This document shows positions 1-9,524 of a stretch of DNA of 64,000 bases, in pieces; position 1 is the first letter of the stretch; each line of letters opens with the position of its first letter. Below the pieces are notes generated by a model. The model saw only the letters and a list, made by a program, of their open reading frames with translations, was not told the DNA's origin and did not search any database. The stretch is taken from assembly GCA_938039675.1 (NCBI GenBank), contig CALHUI010000007.1, positions 186,001 through 250,000 on the forward strand. Direction: 5' to 3'. The stretch comes from an uncultured Cytophagales bacterium. Lineage in GTDB: Bacteria; Bacteroidota; Bacteroidia; Cytophagales; Thermoflexibacteraceae. Made by a program: the position numbers and the translations under genes.

Positions 1-3000
1 TTAATGGCCAAGATGTCGGCAGGCGTAACAGCACCATCGGAAAGCGGCATACCTGCTTTTACGTAGTCGTTTTCCTGCACGAGAATGTGCTTAGAAAGCG
101 GCACCATGTATTTCATCTGTACCCCTTCTCGGCTCTTTACGTAGATTTCGCGATTACCGCGCTTAATGCTACCGTAGCTTACCTCGCCGTCAATTTCACT
201 TACAACAGCAGGGTTAGACGGGTTGCGAGCTTCAAACAATTCTGTTACACGTGGCAGACCACCGGTAATGTCGCGGGTTTTGCCGATTGCACGCGGAATT
301 TTCACCAGTATCTGACCTGCGCGAATATGCTGTCCGTTCTCAACTACCAAGTGAGAACCTACCGGCAAGTTGCTGCTTGCCTGTTCGCCGGTTTGCGGAT
401 TGCGAACCGTAATAGTCGGGTTCTTAGAACGGTCTTTGGTTTCAATAATTACTTTTTCGCGGTGGCCGGTCTGCTCGTCATACTCTTCTTGGTAAGTAAT
501 GCCTTCCTCAATGGCCTCAAACTCAACAATACCGTCGTACTGTGAAAGAATAACAGCATTGAATGGATCCCAGAAGCATATCTCCTGTCCTTTCTCTACC
601 ATATCGCCTTCTTTCACGCGCAGGAACGAACCGTAAGGCACGTTGTTACTAATGAGCACTTGGCCGTTTTCAGGATTGACGATGCTTACCTCCGCAGAAC
701 GCGCCATCACTACATCAATGCTTTCGCCTTCGGCATTGGTGGTCGTAACCTTGCGCATTTCTTCAAACTTGATTTTGCCGCTGTATTTGGCAACAATGCT
801 CGAATCTACGGCAATGTTAGAAGCCGTACCACCTACGTGGAAAGTACGTAATGTCAGCTGAGTACCCGGCTCACCGATAGACTGAGCAGCTATTACGCCC
901 ACTGCATCACCTATCTGAGCGAGCTTGCCTGTGGCCAAGTTGCGGCCGTAGCACTTGGCACATACGCCTTGCTTGGTTTCACAGGTGAGCACCGAGCGAA
1001 TTTCAACAGATTCAATGCTGGTTTCCTCAATACGGCGCGCAATATCCTCATCTATCTCTTGACCTGACTCAACAATCAGTTCGTCGGTCAGCGGGTCGTA
1101 CACATCGTGTACGGATACACGCCCCAGAATACGCTCGGAAAGTTTCTCGATAACGTCTTCTTGGTCTTTCAGGGCTTCCACGGTCAGGCCGCGCAGTTTA
1201 CCGCAGTCCTCTTCATTAACTACTACGTCTTGCGCAACGTCCACCAAACGACGGGTCAGATAACCGGCATCGGCAGTTTTCAAAGCTGTATCGGCCAAAC
1301 CTTTACGCGCACCGTGAGTAGAAATGAAGTACTCCACAACGTCTAGACCTTCCTTAAAGTTAGAAAGGATGGGGTTCTCAATAATTTCACCTACCGAACC
1401 TTGCAGGTTTTTCTGAGGTTTGGCCATCAAGCCCCTCATACCGCCCAACTGACGGATTTGCTCGCGAGAACCACGTGCACCGGAGTGCATCATCATGTAA
1501 ATGGAGTTGAAGCCGCCTTTGTCTTCTTCCAACTGCTTCAACAGTGTATTGGTGATGCTGTTATTCACGCGTGTCCAGATGTCAATAATCTGGTTATAGC
1601 GCTCGTTGTCGGTAATCAGACCCATGTAGTAGTTATTCCACACGGCATCTACTTCTTTCTTGGCTTCGGCAATCAGTTGGTGTTTCGATTCAGGAATCAT
1701 AATATCATCCAAACCGATAGAAAGACCGCCCTTGTAGGCAGTTTGGAAGCCAAGTTGTTTGATATCGTCCAAGAACTGAGCCGTGCGTGCCATACCCACA
1801 ATTTTGAATACGTGGGAAATGATACCCTGCAACTTTTTCTTAGTCAGTTCTTCATTAACAAAGCCTACTTCTTTGGGCACTACCTGATTAAAAATCACGC
1901 GACCGGCAACAGTTTGTACTAATTTGGTTTCCAGTTGCTTGGTCTGCTCGTTGCGTACAGGTACGCGCACTTTGATATAGGCATTCTTATCGAGTTGTCC
2001 TTCGTTGATAGCAATAATCACCTCTTCGGGAGAGTAGAACGATTTGCCATAGCCTTTTACAGGATGTTCAGGCGTAGGTTTACGTTCTTTGGAGAGGTAA
2101 TACAAGCCCAATACCATGTCCTGAGAAGGTACGGCAATAGGCGAGCCGTTGGCAGGGTTCAAGATGTTGTGAGAAGCCAGCATCAACAGCGATGCTTCCA
2201 GTATAGCCTCATGCCCCAGCGGCACGTGTACTGCCATTTGGTCGCCGTCAAAGTCGGCATTGAAAGCCGTACAAACCAACGGGTGCAACTGAATCGCCTT
2301 ACCTTCAATCAGTTTTGGCTGGAATGCCTGAATACCTAAACGGTGTAGCGTCGGAGCGCGGTTGAGCAGCACCGGATGGCCTTTCAACACGTTTTCCAGA
2401 ATATCCCACACCACAGGCGACTTGCGGTCTACTATTTTCTTGGCAGATTTTACGGTTTTAACAATACCGCGCTCAATGAGTTTGCGGATGATAAATGGCT
2501 TAAATAGCTCGGCTGCCATATCTTTCGGCAAACCGCACTCGTGGAGTTTCAGCTCGGGTCCTACCACAATCACCGAACGGCCGGAGTAATCCACACGTTT
2601 ACCCAACAGGTTTTGGCGGAAACGTCCCTGCTTGCCTTTCAGCATGTCTGAAAGTGATTTCAGCGCACGGTTGCCGTCTGAACGAACAGCATTTACTTTG
2701 CGTGAGTTGTCAAACAGCGAATCAACCGCTTCTTGCAACATACGCTTTTCGTTACGCAAAATCACCTCCGGCGCTTTGATATCTATCAAACGCTTCAAGC
2801 GGTTGTTGCGAATAATTACGCGGCGGTACAAGTCGTTTAAGTCCGAAGTAGCAAAACGTCCGCCATCCAGAGGCACCAACGGGCGCAGTTCAGGCGGAAT
2901 CACAGGCACCATGCGGATAATCATCCACTCAGGGCGATTTTCCACACGTGAGTTGGCGCTGCGGAAGGCTTCCACTACTTTGAGGCGTTTCAAGGCTTCC

Positions 3001-3668
3001 GACTTGCGCTGCTGAGAGCTGTCATTGGCAGCCATATCGCGCAGTTCATAGGAAAGTTCATCCAAGTTCAATCGGGAAAGCATCATTTCCAATGCTTCTG
3101 CACCCATCTTAGCAATGAACTTATCAGGATTGCTGTCTTCCAGTTGCTGATTTTCACGAGGCAGCATATCCAGTTTTTCTAAGTATTGCTCTTCGGTCAA
3201 GAAATCGCCTTCTTTCAAATCCTTATGAATACCGGGCTGAATAACTACATAACGCTCGTAATAAATAATCTGGTCTAGTTTTTTTGTGGACAGACCTAGC
3301 AGATAGCCGATTTTGTTAGGCAGTGAGCGGAAATACCAGATGTGAGCCACCGGAATAACCAGCTGTATATGTCCCATACGCTCGCGGCGGACTTTTTTCT
3401 CCGTTACTTCTACACCGCAGCGGTCACAGATAATGCCTTTGTAGCGAATACGCTTGTATTTGCCGCAATGACATTCCCAATCTTTCACCGGGCCAAAAAT
3501 GCGCTCGCAAAATAAGCCTCCCATTTCGGGCTTGTAAGTGCGGTAATTAATGGTTTCAGGTTGTGTAACCTCGCCGTGAGAGCTTTCCAGAATGGATTCA
3601 GGAGAAGCAAGACTGATTGTGATTTTCGTAAAGTCGTTGCTAAACTTCTTGTTTTTCTTGAATGCCAT
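1..3668 (-). CDS. rpoC: DNA-directed RNA polymerase subunit beta' (3' end outside window)
   Basis: This is the large catalytic subunit of RNA polymerase, read from an ATG at 3666-3668 to the window edge without a stop, so the first 1222 codons are present and roughly the last 200 residues of a Bacteroidota-length protein are missing. Seen in the sequence: the N-terminal zinc-ribbon cysteines (CHCG and CDRCG, about residues 70-88), the catalytic NADFDGD motif near residue 465 that carries the metal-binding aspartates, and a second cysteine cluster (around + strand 950-1000) of the CxxxxxxCxxC type. The start is followed by MAFKKNKKF, a usual beta' beginning. The gene upstream is the divergent rplS, not rpoB; in most bacteria rpoB lies directly upstream of rpoC. 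Identification is secure. Confidence 0.98.
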   Translation of the reverse strand, partial: MAFKKNKKFSNDFTKITISLASPESILESSHGEVTQPETINYRTYKPEMGGLFCERIFGPVKDWECHCGKYKRIRYKGIICDRCGVEVTEKKVRRERMGHIQLVIPVAHIWYFRSLPNKIGYLLGLSTKKLDQIIYYERYVVIQPGIHKDLKEGDFLTEEQYLEKLDMLPRENQQLEDSNPDKFIAKMGAEALEMMLSRLNLDELSYELRDMAANDSSQQRKSEALKRLKVVEAFRSANSRVENRPEWMIIRMVPVIPPELRPLVPLDGGRFATSDLNDLYRRVIIRNNRLKRLIDIKAPEVILRNEKRMLQEAVDSLFDNSRKVNAVRSDGNRALKSLSDMLKGKQGRFRQNLLGKRVDYSGRSVIVVGPELKLHECGLPKDMAAELFKPFIIRKLIERGIVKTVKSAKKIVDRKSPVVWDILENVLKGHPVLLNRAPTLHRLGIQAFQPKLIEGKAIQLHPLVCTAFNADFDGDQMAVHVPLGHEAILEASLLMLASHNILNPANGSPIAVPSQDMVLGLYYLSKERKPTPEHPVKGYGKSFYSPEEVIIAINEGQLDKNAYIKVRVPVRNEQTKQLETKLVQTVAGRVIFNQVVPKEVGFVNEELTKKKLQGIISHVFKIVGMARTAQFLDDIKQLGFQTAYKGGLSIGLDDIMIPESKHQLIAEAKKEVDAVWNNYYMGLITDNERYNQIIDIWTRVNNSITNTLLKQLEEDKGGFNSIYMMMHSGARGSREQIRQLGGMRGLMAKPQKNLQGSVGEIIENPILSNFKEGLDVVEYFISTHGARKGLADTALKTADAGYLTRRLVDVAQDVVVNEEDCGKLRGLTVEALKDQEDVIEKLSERILGRVSVHDVYDPLTDELIVESGQEIDEDIARRIEETSIESVEIRSVLTCETKQGVCAKCYGRNLATGKLAQIGDAVGVIAAQSIGEPGTQLTLRTFHVGGTASNIAVDSSIVAKYSGKIKFEEMRKVTTTNAEGESIDVVMARSAEVSIVNPENGQVLISNNVPYGSFLRVKEGDMVEKGQEICFWDPFNAVILSQYDGIVEFEAIEEGITYQEEYDEQTGHREKVIIETKDRSKNPTITVRNPQTGEQASSNLPVGSHLVVENGQHIRAGQILVKIPRAIGKTRDITGGLPRVTELFEARNPSNPAVVSEIDGEVSYGSIKRGNREIYVKSREGVQMKYMVPLSKHILVQENDYVKAGMPLSDGAVTPADILAI

Positions 3669-3699
3669 GTATAATGATGCAGTTTATGCTTTGAACCAA

Positions 3700-3707
3700 C
3701 AAAGGTA
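3700..3707 (-). promoter_or_regulatory. Candidate -7 element of rpoC
   Basis: On the minus strand this reads TACCTTTG, a match to the Bacteroidota -7 consensus TAnnTTTG, 32 nt before the rpoC start. No good TTG lies 19-21 nt upstream, so the -33 element is weak or absent. It supports rpoC having its own promoter. Confidence 0.45.
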
Positions 3708-3791
3708 GCATAAAAAAGCATTTTAACCATATTTGCAAGTTTTTTTCCGTTGTTTTTCAGCATTTGTTGCTTAAATTTCAATGATATAGCG

Positions 3792-3821
3792 TTGTTTTTA
3801 TGTAAAAAAACACTACGTTTG
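3792..3821 (+). promoter_or_regulatory. Promoter of rplS
   Basis: TTG (3792-3794), 19 nt, then TACGTTTG (3814-3821): an exact fit to the Bacteroidota sigma-A promoter, ending 36 nt before the rplS ATG. The transcription start is expected near 3828. Confidence 0.7.
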
Positions 3822-3857
3822 CAATTCTTTTTTGAAGGCATGTAAATCCGTAGCGTC

Positions 3858-4214
3858 ATGAACGATTTGATAAAATTAGTAGAGAAAGAGTATGCAGGCA
3901 AAAGAGCTGATATTCCTGCATTCAAAGCCGGCGATACCATCAATGTACACGTGAAAATTGTGGAAGGCAATAAAGAGCGCATCCAGCAATTTCAAGGCGT
4001 AGTGATTCAGCGCAAGAATACCAACACCAACGGCGAAACTTTTACCGTGCGTAAAATTTCTAACGGCATAGGTGTTGAGCGTATTTTCCCTATCATTTCG
4101 CCGAGCATTGATAAAATTGAGCTGGTACGCCGCGGTTCGGTGCGCCGCGCAAGAATTTACTATCTACGCGGCCTTTCTGGCAAAGCCGCTCGTATAAAGG
4201 AAAAATTGAACTAA
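3858..4214 (+). CDS. rplS: 50S ribosomal protein L19
   Basis: Large-subunit ribosomal protein bL19, which sits at the 30S/50S interface. The 118 residues match the usual family length and show the characteristic [28 protein letters not shown] and GVERIFP segments and the basic C-terminal [15 protein letters not shown] stretch. It is transcribed alone: a strong promoter lies just upstream and a perfect hairpin terminator follows the stop. It is divergent from rpoC across a 189 bp spacer. In many bacteria rplS follows rimM and trmD; here neither is beside it. Confidence 0.97.
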   Translation: MNDLIKLVEKEYAGKRADIPAFKAGDTINVHVKIVEGNKERIQQFQGVVIQRKNTNTNGETFTVRKISNGIGVERIFPIISPSIDKIELVRRGSVRRARIYYLRGLSGKAARIKEKLN

Positions 4215-4238
4215 TTGTTTTTCTCTCTCAATGGGGTC

Positions 4239-4268
4239 GCCAACAGTTCAAAGCTGTTGGCTTTTTTT
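4239..4268 (+). terminator. Rho-independent terminator after rplS
   Basis: Perfect 8-bp stem GCCAACAG (4239-4246) / CTGTTGGC (4254-4261) with a 7-nt loop, followed by seven T residues, 25 nt after the rplS stop codon. Confidence 0.9.
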
Positions 4269-4632
4269 ATTTACTTGCAGTTAAAATAACTGCACTACCG
4301 GCTTATGACTACCGGCCTACCAAACAAAACGCTCTTTTTTATCTAATCCATTCTTGTTGGCATATTCGTTTTTGCTCTGGCAGCCCTCTTTCATATAAAT
4401 CCGATTGAATGCGGCTTATGTCCATCCCCTATGGCGTAAAAGGTTCGCTTTATTTATTATTACCACTATTCAGTACTCCGCAGGGGCTTTGCCGGGTTAC
4501 ATTTTGCTTGGTGGTATCAAAAAGAACAAAGCCTCAAGAGGTTGTACCATCGGAATCGGCATTGCTGTCACATTTTCGTAATGCGCTTCAATATCATTGC
4601 AAACAACTTTTGCAACTGCATCGGCTGTTGTA
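4269..4632. other. Non-coding spacer without recognised content
   Basis: A 364 bp stretch between the rplS and gldN terminators, which converge here. The short open frames in it (for example + 4409-4633) have no recognisable domains, no plausible ribosome-binding context and run into the gldN terminator. I see no tRNA-like cloverleaf, no promoter of the TAnnTTTG type and no repeat family member. Confidence 0.5.
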
Positions 4633-4678
4633 ATAAAGCAATCCTAACATTTATATATACCTGTCAGGATTGTTTTAT
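4633..4678 (-). terminator. Terminator of the gld operon (bidirectional)
   Basis: Long inverted repeat with arms 4633-4649 and 4662-4678. The arms pair over about 17 bp, with GU pairs as the exceptions, and are flanked by A and T runs. It lies 15 nt beyond the gldN stop and would terminate in either direction. Confidence 0.75.
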
Positions 4679-4692
4679 TGCAATTTTTAAGA

Positions 4693-5550
4693 TTAATACT
4701 CCCAAAGCTGTGCCTCAAAATCAAGCAGCGCGTACTCTACTTGTAAAGCAGCATACAGAGCCAAATCACCGTCGCCATAGATATCTGTAATGGTTTCATC
4801 TTGGCTGTTAGAGTATTTAATCAAATGCGCAGCAAACAGTCGCAAATCAAATGCCTCTGCCATATTGCGGTGCTCTTTCGGGTTCGCATTATTGAACCAT
4901 ATCGCATCAGGATTATCCTTAAAAACGTTTTCTACGAGCTCCTTGTAAGAGAAAGATGCAATAGGAATGTCAGCTTTTTGATTGATTTCAAAGGGTATAA
5001 GTATTGTGATACTCTGTATATCCCGATACATGCGAGAACGCTTTTTATCAAAAATCAAATCTTCTTTTAATTCTAACAAGTACAACTCTTTACCAGGAAG
5101 ATATGTATCAGGGCCTGTAGCCCCCGCGTCGTCGCCCCCGTTACTAAACTCATCACCCCAACCGCCTCCATCATCTTCTAACCCAAAACCAAGTGCTTTC
5201 TCTTCTTCGGTAAGACCATCTCCAGCAGAGGGCCGCGTGATTTTAGCCATAAACTCATCATAGGTCAAACGATTTTTCAAAGAGTCATTTACAAATGCCC
5301 TGATGATACCCGTCTTTACGGCCTCAATAATAATTTTTGTGATTTCATGATTCTTAGCATTTAATGGCTTATTCTGTTTTTCACGCAAGTCTATACGCCA
5401 CCAAAGCCTTTTACTGAATAACTGATCGTGGTACTTGATAGGACGAAGCGAGTTTGAGTTATACCCGTATTCATCTCTTTCCTGCGCATAGGATAGGGTC
5501 GCAAAAACCATTATACATGCTGCTGCTGCTAACCTAATCAACGATTTCAT
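4693..5550 (-). CDS. gldN: Type IX secretion/gliding motility protein GldN
   Basis: Periplasmic ring component that, with the lipoprotein GldK (PorK), forms the large outer-membrane-associated ring of the type IX secretion system. The 285-residue reading starts at an internal ATG (5548-5550) because it places a clean signal peptide at the N-terminus (KSLIRLAAAACIMVFATLSYAQ); the open frame extends 8 codons further upstream. The body carries the GldN-type segments RPIKYHDQLFSKRLWWRIDLREKQN (split by family variation) and NPDAIWFNNANPKEHRNM. An acidic glycine-rich stretch near residues 145-160 is typical of a linker. It is the last gene of the gldK-L-M-N block and is separated from gldM by a strong hairpin. 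Confidence 0.93.
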   Translation of the reverse strand: MKSLIRLAAAACIMVFATLSYAQERDEYGYNSNSLRPIKYHDQLFSKRLWWRIDLREKQNKPLNAKNHEITKIIIEAVKTGIIRAFVNDSLKNRLTYDEFMAKITRPSAGDGLTEEEKALGFGLEDDGGGWGDEFSNGGDDAGATGPDTYLPGKELYLLELKEDLIFDKKRSRMYRDIQSITILIPFEINQKADIPIASFSYKELVENVFKDNPDAIWFNNANPKEHRNMAEAFDLRLFAAHLIKYSNSQDETITDIYGDGDLALYAALQVEYALLDFEAQLWEY

Positions 5551-5600
5551 ATAATAGATATATTTTTTAAACATTCACAACAATAAATATGCCGCTCGAT

Positions 5601-5645
5601 AAAAAGAAAGCCCTTTTCATGAAAGATGAAAAGGACTTTCTTTTT
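5601..5645 (-). terminator. Hairpin between gldM and gldN
   Basis: Arms 5601-5620 and 5626-5645 pair at 19 of 20 positions around a 5-nt loop, with A5 on one side and T5 on the other, so it looks like a bidirectional terminator. It sits 17 nt after the gldM stop and 51 nt before gldN. Since gldN is the downstream partner, it may instead be a partial terminator or an mRNA-stabilising 3' structure. Confidence 0.7.
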
Positions 5646-5661
5646 ACAAACCACAAAACTG

Positions 5662-7260
5662 TTATTGGGTTATTTGGAAGCTGATGGCATCTACGTTTGC
5701 TTTAACATCCAGAATATCGCCTTTGTAGTTACGGCGTTTTACCTGCTTCACCTCAATGATCAGGCGATCTCCTTCTTTAGCTTGCGCACGGAAATCAGCC
5801 AGGTTAGCCTCTTCAGTGGTAAATTTCCGCTCCGGAATAATCGGACGACGACCGCGCACCAACATTACAGTCCATTCTGTAACGCGATAGTTAGCATCTT
5901 TCGGAATTACATCGCGAATGCTTGGGTCGCCAAGAGCACGTGCTTTCAGCGAATTAGGACAAGCACCACCATTTTTTACATCCAAAGGCTTGCCTCCATT
6001 CAAAATTTCAACCTTAGGTTCAGGCAGCAGTTTTACTTTGAACTCTTTAGGCTCAATCAGGTTGCCATCGCTGAATACTTTGAGTACTACTTTGTTAGCA
6101 GTAGGCACCACAATAACTTCGCTCTTAGAAGCTCCTTTGATCACCTCTGCACCCTCAGCTTGGAAAGACGGGTTGTAAGCAGCACCCAATGCAGGTACGT
6201 TTACTTTCAACTCATTACCACACTGGAAGTAGAGAGCAGAAACATTAGCTGCCTGAATATCTACCACAGGTTTAGCTACGATATACTCTTCCTTCACACG
6301 GAATACAGTGTCTTCACCATCAGCTTTCTTGATTTTGATGGTACCTTCCCAAGATTTTTTCAGGTTACCGTCTTTATCATAGTTGCCGCCCTGAGCAGTA
6401 AATTCTACGGTACCGATACCATTTTCAACTTTCACCGGACCAGCTGTAGAAGACATCTGAGGTGCAATATTGGAAGCAGAAGCAGCCAAAAACATGGTTG
6501 CGCGATATTTTGTACCGGCAGCTACAATCTTAGATTCTGCGCTTACCATGGCATTGATGCGGTCAAATTTAATTTCCACACCACCTACTTTGGAACTCAA
6601 CTTCTTGATAACATCGCTCTCTGCACGCACTACATCTGACTGGAATTGACTAAGAATAGCCAAACAAGCTACCAAAGGAGTGCGTTCGAAGTTAATTTGT
6701 GCAAAATCCTTATGATTTTGGTTGCCGTCGTTTTTGAAACGCGGCATCTCTTTAGCATCAAGAGCAATTTTCGCAATCTGGATTTCTTTATCGTAAGTGC
6801 TCATTTTTTCGGCAAACTCATTGAGTCGTTTTTTCAACTCATAGGCTTTACCATTTTTCGAGCCTTCCGGACCAATAAGAAATGTAGTAGACTTATCGTA
6901 GTTTTTCTCATCGACATATTTACCGTCGTCTTTCATACCACCGGTATACTCGATTAAGTCTTTGCGTATTTTTTCGATGAAGTCCATCATTTCCGATGTC
7001 TTGGCCTTAGCTTCTTCTGCCTGAGCAATAATCGCCAAATCTTTTGGCTTATTGCCTTCTTTGGCCACTTGGGCTTTCATACCCTCTAATGTTTTATTGG
7101 TTGCTTCACGAGCAAGACCGTTGGCATAACGGAGACTGTCATCCATATAATAGAACTTCTCCAATACCGTGTTGCTCACTTGCAAGGCCAACAAACAGGT
7201 CAGTACGAGATACATCATGTTAATCATCGCCTGCCTTGGTGTTTGCTTACCACCTGCCAT
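5662..7260 (-). CDS. gldM: Type IX secretion/gliding motility protein GldM
   Basis: GldM (PorM) is the inner-membrane protein whose periplasmic arm spans the periplasm and couples the GldL motor to the GldK/GldN ring. The 532-residue product has the hallmark N-terminus (AGGKQTPRQAMINMMYLVL) leading into a single transmembrane helix at about residues 15-35. A long helical domain follows, and then the beta-rich periplasmic domains, including a conserved segment with KANVDAISFQITQ at the C-terminus. Length agrees with the family (about 510-540). It lies 52 nt downstream of gldL, and the gene order K-L-M-N is the conserved one. Identification is secure. Confidence 0.96.
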   Translation of the reverse strand: MAGGKQTPRQAMINMMYLVLTCLLALQVSNTVLEKFYYMDDSLRYANGLAREATNKTLEGMKAQVAKEGNKPKDLAIIAQAEEAKAKTSEMMDFIEKIRKDLIEYTGGMKDDGKYVDEKNYDKSTTFLIGPEGSKNGKAYELKKRLNEFAEKMSTYDKEIQIAKIALDAKEMPRFKNDGNQNHKDFAQINFERTPLVACLAILSQFQSDVVRAESDVIKKLSSKVGGVEIKFDRINAMVSAESKIVAAGTKYRATMFLAASASNIAPQMSSTAGPVKVENGIGTVEFTAQGGNYDKDGNLKKSWEGTIKIKKADGEDTVFRVKEEYIVAKPVVDIQAANVSALYFQCGNELKVNVPALGAAYNPSFQAEGAEVIKGASKSEVIVVPTANKVVLKVFSDGNLIEPKEFKVKLLPEPKVEILNGGKPLDVKNGGACPNSLKARALGDPSIRDVIPKDANYRVTEWTVMLVRGRRPIIPERKFTTEEANLADFRAQAKEGDRLIIEVKQVKRRNYKGDILDVKANVDAISFQITQ

Positions 7261-7312
7261 AACTCAGTTCTCTTTTTTGGTTAGAAAATTATTGAAATTA
7301 ATATGACAAGTA

Positions 7313-8131
7313 TTAGCCTTTCATTGCGGTAAGCATGTTGCCGTAAACTTTGTTCAGAGAAGTCAAATTGGCTGTCAGTTTTGACATCTGATCTTTGAAC
7401 AATTGGGATTCTTTACTTGCATCGGCCATGCTCTCCATAGCTACTGTAAGGTTGCCATAGAATTTATTCATTGCCTTTAAATGACTGTTGGCATCTTTCA
7501 ATTCCATTTCATACACTGCGTTCAGCGCACCCAAGTTTTTGGTAATAGTCTGTACTTGTGCATGATATTCTTTTGCCTGTGCAGAGGCATTAACCATGGC
7601 AGCCATTGCTTCTACAGTAGAAGCATATGATTTATTCAGCGTTATTAAAGACTGAGAAGCTGCACGTAGGTTTTTAGAATAGTCTTCGGAAGCAGCAGCA
7701 GCCTCACTAATGTCACGCATTTTCAACGCTGACTCGTTGAGGGTTTTGATGCCTTTGCCAAAGCTTTTGAAGGATTCGGTAGAAAGTTCTGCTTCTTGCA
7801 ACATTTGGTCGAGGCCAACAAGTACACCTGTAGCGGCAAGTTTATTAGCAGCCTGAGAATCTACTTTAGTAACTTGACCTTCCTCTGCCAATTCAGGATA
7901 CACACGCTCCCACTCATAATGCTTCTCAGGAGGAGGAACAGGGGCAATCACACCCAGCAAGAAGATGAAGGCTTCCACAGAAAGTCCTACAACGAGCATA
8001 GGACCAGCACCAGGCCATGACATAATCTTGAACATAGCACCTACGATAACCACTGCAGCACCTACGCTGGTGATTTTTGGAACTATCACGCGATTAAACT
8101 TCGCGACAGCGCTTTCTTTTCCGCTACCCAT
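7313..8131 (-). CDS. gldL: Type IX secretion/gliding motor protein GldL
   Basis: GldL (PorL) is the cytoplasmic-membrane protein that, with GldM, forms the proton-driven motor of the type IX system. The 272-residue protein has two N-terminal membrane helices (about residues 20-38 and 44-65, IVGAMFKIMSWPGAG and LVVGLSVEAFIFLLG). The second contains the conserved glutamate (SVEAF) expected in the proton path. The rest is a long helical cytoplasmic domain rich in Ala, Lys and Asn, which is usual. A 195 bp spacer with a strong hairpin separates it from gldK, so it may have its own transcript or reduced read-through. Confidence 0.95.
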   Translation of the reverse strand: MGSGKESAVAKFNRVIVPKITSVGAAVVIVGAMFKIMSWPGAGPMLVVGLSVEAFIFLLGVIAPVPPPEKHYEWERVYPELAEEGQVTKVDSQAANKLAATGVLVGLDQMLQEAELSTESFKSFGKGIKTLNESALKMRDISEAAAASEDYSKNLRAASQSLITLNKSYASTVEAMAAMVNASAQAKEYHAQVQTITKNLGALNAVYEMELKDANSHLKAMNKFYGNLTVAMESMADASKESQLFKDQMSKLTANLTSLNKVYGNMLTAMKG

Positions 8132-8255
8132 TTTGTTTGAAGGTTAAATGATTGAAAATTTAATTAAGTTAAAAATTGTAATTGAGGTTACCAAAATAAG
8201 GTAAATTCCTACGGATTGTCAATAGGGGATTTACACCATTTTTTACTTTTAACGC

Positions 8256-8304
8256 AAAAAGTCCGGCGATATTGCATTGGAAGCAACCCATTGCCAGACT
8301 TTTT
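8256..8304 (-). terminator. Hairpin between gldK and gldL
   Basis: Outer 12-bp stem AAAAAGTCCGGC (8256-8267) / GCCAGACTTTTT (8293-8304) with one GU-type position and a 25-nt internal region, lying 23 nt after the gldK stop. It has A and T runs on both sides, so it could act in both directions. Placed inside an otherwise co-directional operon, it probably lowers or uncouples downstream expression. Confidence 0.65.
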
Positions 8305-8326
8305 ACAAAAAATTAATGTTGTAATA

Positions 8327-9424
8327 TTAGAATTCAAAGCCCGAAGAGCGTCCCAAATAGGTCATTGCGCAACGGAAACCAATAAATGAACGGGCAGTAT
8401 CTCCATACTCAAAACTGCGTGTGCCGGTTTCAATTAGGAAAGCAATGTCTTTCCATGAGCCGCCACGGATGAGTTTGCGTGGTTCGTTTTCGTCGTAATA
8501 GGTGGGATTCAAGTCCCATACCAACGGTACGCTTACAGGGCTGAAAGCGTCCTCGCACCACTCGGCGACATTACCGGCCATATCGTAAAGACCATAATCA
8601 TTAGCAAAGTAAGATGCTACCGGGCCTGTATAGGAGAAGCCGTCGTCATAATAGTTGCCACGTCCGGGTTTAAAATTGGCAAGTGCACAGCCTTTTGCGT
8701 TTCGTACATATGGGCCGCCCCAAGGATATTTTGCCATATCGCGGCCGCCACGAGCTGCATACTCCCATTCAGCTTCAGAAGGCAAGCGGAAGTTTGGCAT
8801 CGGGAATTTGCCTTTGTCTGTTCTGGCCTGATTCAACTTTTTGGTGCGCCATTCGCAAAACAGCAGGGCGGCCTTCCATGAAACACCTACTACGGGATAA
8901 TCGTCGTAAGCAGGATGGTCAAAATAATAAGTCGTCATGGGGTCGCCCATGTGATAGGTGAAGTCTTTCATCCATACCATTGTATCCGGATAGGCCACAT
9001 CTTTCAAAGACTGTTCGTCTTCAATCAGTGGCAGAACTTTTCTGTAGCGTATAAAAATGGTGCTGTCGCCGCCCAAAGGAAAATATTCAGCGGCTTCATA
9101 TATAAACTGGCGGTACTCATTGTTGGTAATTTCGGTATCGTCCATATAAAAGCCACTGATGGTAATTTGCTTGTTCATAGCAATTTTAGAGGAAGCTACG
9201 TCCTCGTCTGCCTGCCCCATGTGAAAAGTGCCGGGAGGAATGGAAACCATGCCGTATGGTAATTCCTGCTTCCATCCTTCGCGCCCTTTAACACCTGTCA
9301 GTTCACCGGTATCTTTGTTCTTACCGCCAAAAATACAGCTTTGTAAGACCAGCACTATTGCCAAAGTGCTGTAAAGCGGTGATACACTACGCAATCGGCT
9401 GTATCGTGTCATAATTCTGAGCAT
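8327..9424 (-). CDS. gldK: Type IX secretion/gliding lipoprotein GldK
   Basis: GldK (PorK) is an outer-membrane lipoprotein that forms the periplasmic ring with GldN. The protein has the formylglycine-generating-enzyme-like fold: MVSIPPGTFHMG near the start, then TEITNNEYRQF, RLPSEAEWEYAARGG, GNVAEWCEDAF and IRGGSWKD. The family keeps this fold without known enzyme activity. A lipobox (VLVLQSC) gives the lipidated cysteine. The open frame runs up to 9637, but that would overlap porP. I chose the ATG at 9422-9424, which puts the cysteine at residue 30; ATGs at 9448 and 9412 are alternatives. porP lies 100 nt upstream. Confidence 0.92.
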   Translation of the reverse strand: MLRIMTRYSRLRSVSPLYSTLAIVLVLQSCIFGGKNKDTGELTGVKGREGWKQELPYGMVSIPPGTFHMGQADEDVASSKIAMNKQITISGFYMDDTEITNNEYRQFIYEAAEYFPLGGDSTIFIRYRKVLPLIEDEQSLKDVAYPDTMVWMKDFTYHMGDPMTTYYFDHPAYDDYPVVGVSWKAALLFCEWRTKKLNQARTDKGKFPMPNFRLPSEAEWEYAARGGRDMAKYPWGGPYVRNAKGCALANFKPGRGNYYDDGFSYTGPVASYFANDYGLYDMAGNVAEWCEDAFSPVSVPLVWDLNPTYYDENEPRKLIRGGSWKDIAFLIETGTRSFEYGDTARSFIGFRCAMTYLGRSSGFEF

Positions 9425-9524
9425 GATTTCTATCAGTTTATCAGACATTGGTCGTATCTTCTCAATAGGGTTTGATAAGTAACGACTTTCAGCGCAACTT
9501 CTTGCAAAAATAAGTCCAAAAGTT

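Noticed and set aside
1401-1922. Several plus-strand open frames of 75-173 codons within 87-3015
   Set aside because: They lie fully opposite rpoC and mirror its codons; no start context or domain supports them.
4269-4632. Possible tRNA or small RNA gene after rplS
   Set aside because: No cloverleaf pairing, no promoter box and no conserved core could be found by eye.
4409-4790. Two plus-strand frames after rplS
   Set aside because: They have no recognisable domain, overlap the gldN terminator and end in gldN antisense.
5626-6639. A 337-codon open frame on the plus strand, opposite gldM
   Set aside because: It is an antisense shadow of gldM: its composition is Phe/Tyr-rich, no domain is seen, and the gldM reading is certain.
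8683-9262. Plus-strand frames opposite gldK
   Set aside because: Antisense to a secure gldK reading; no motif.
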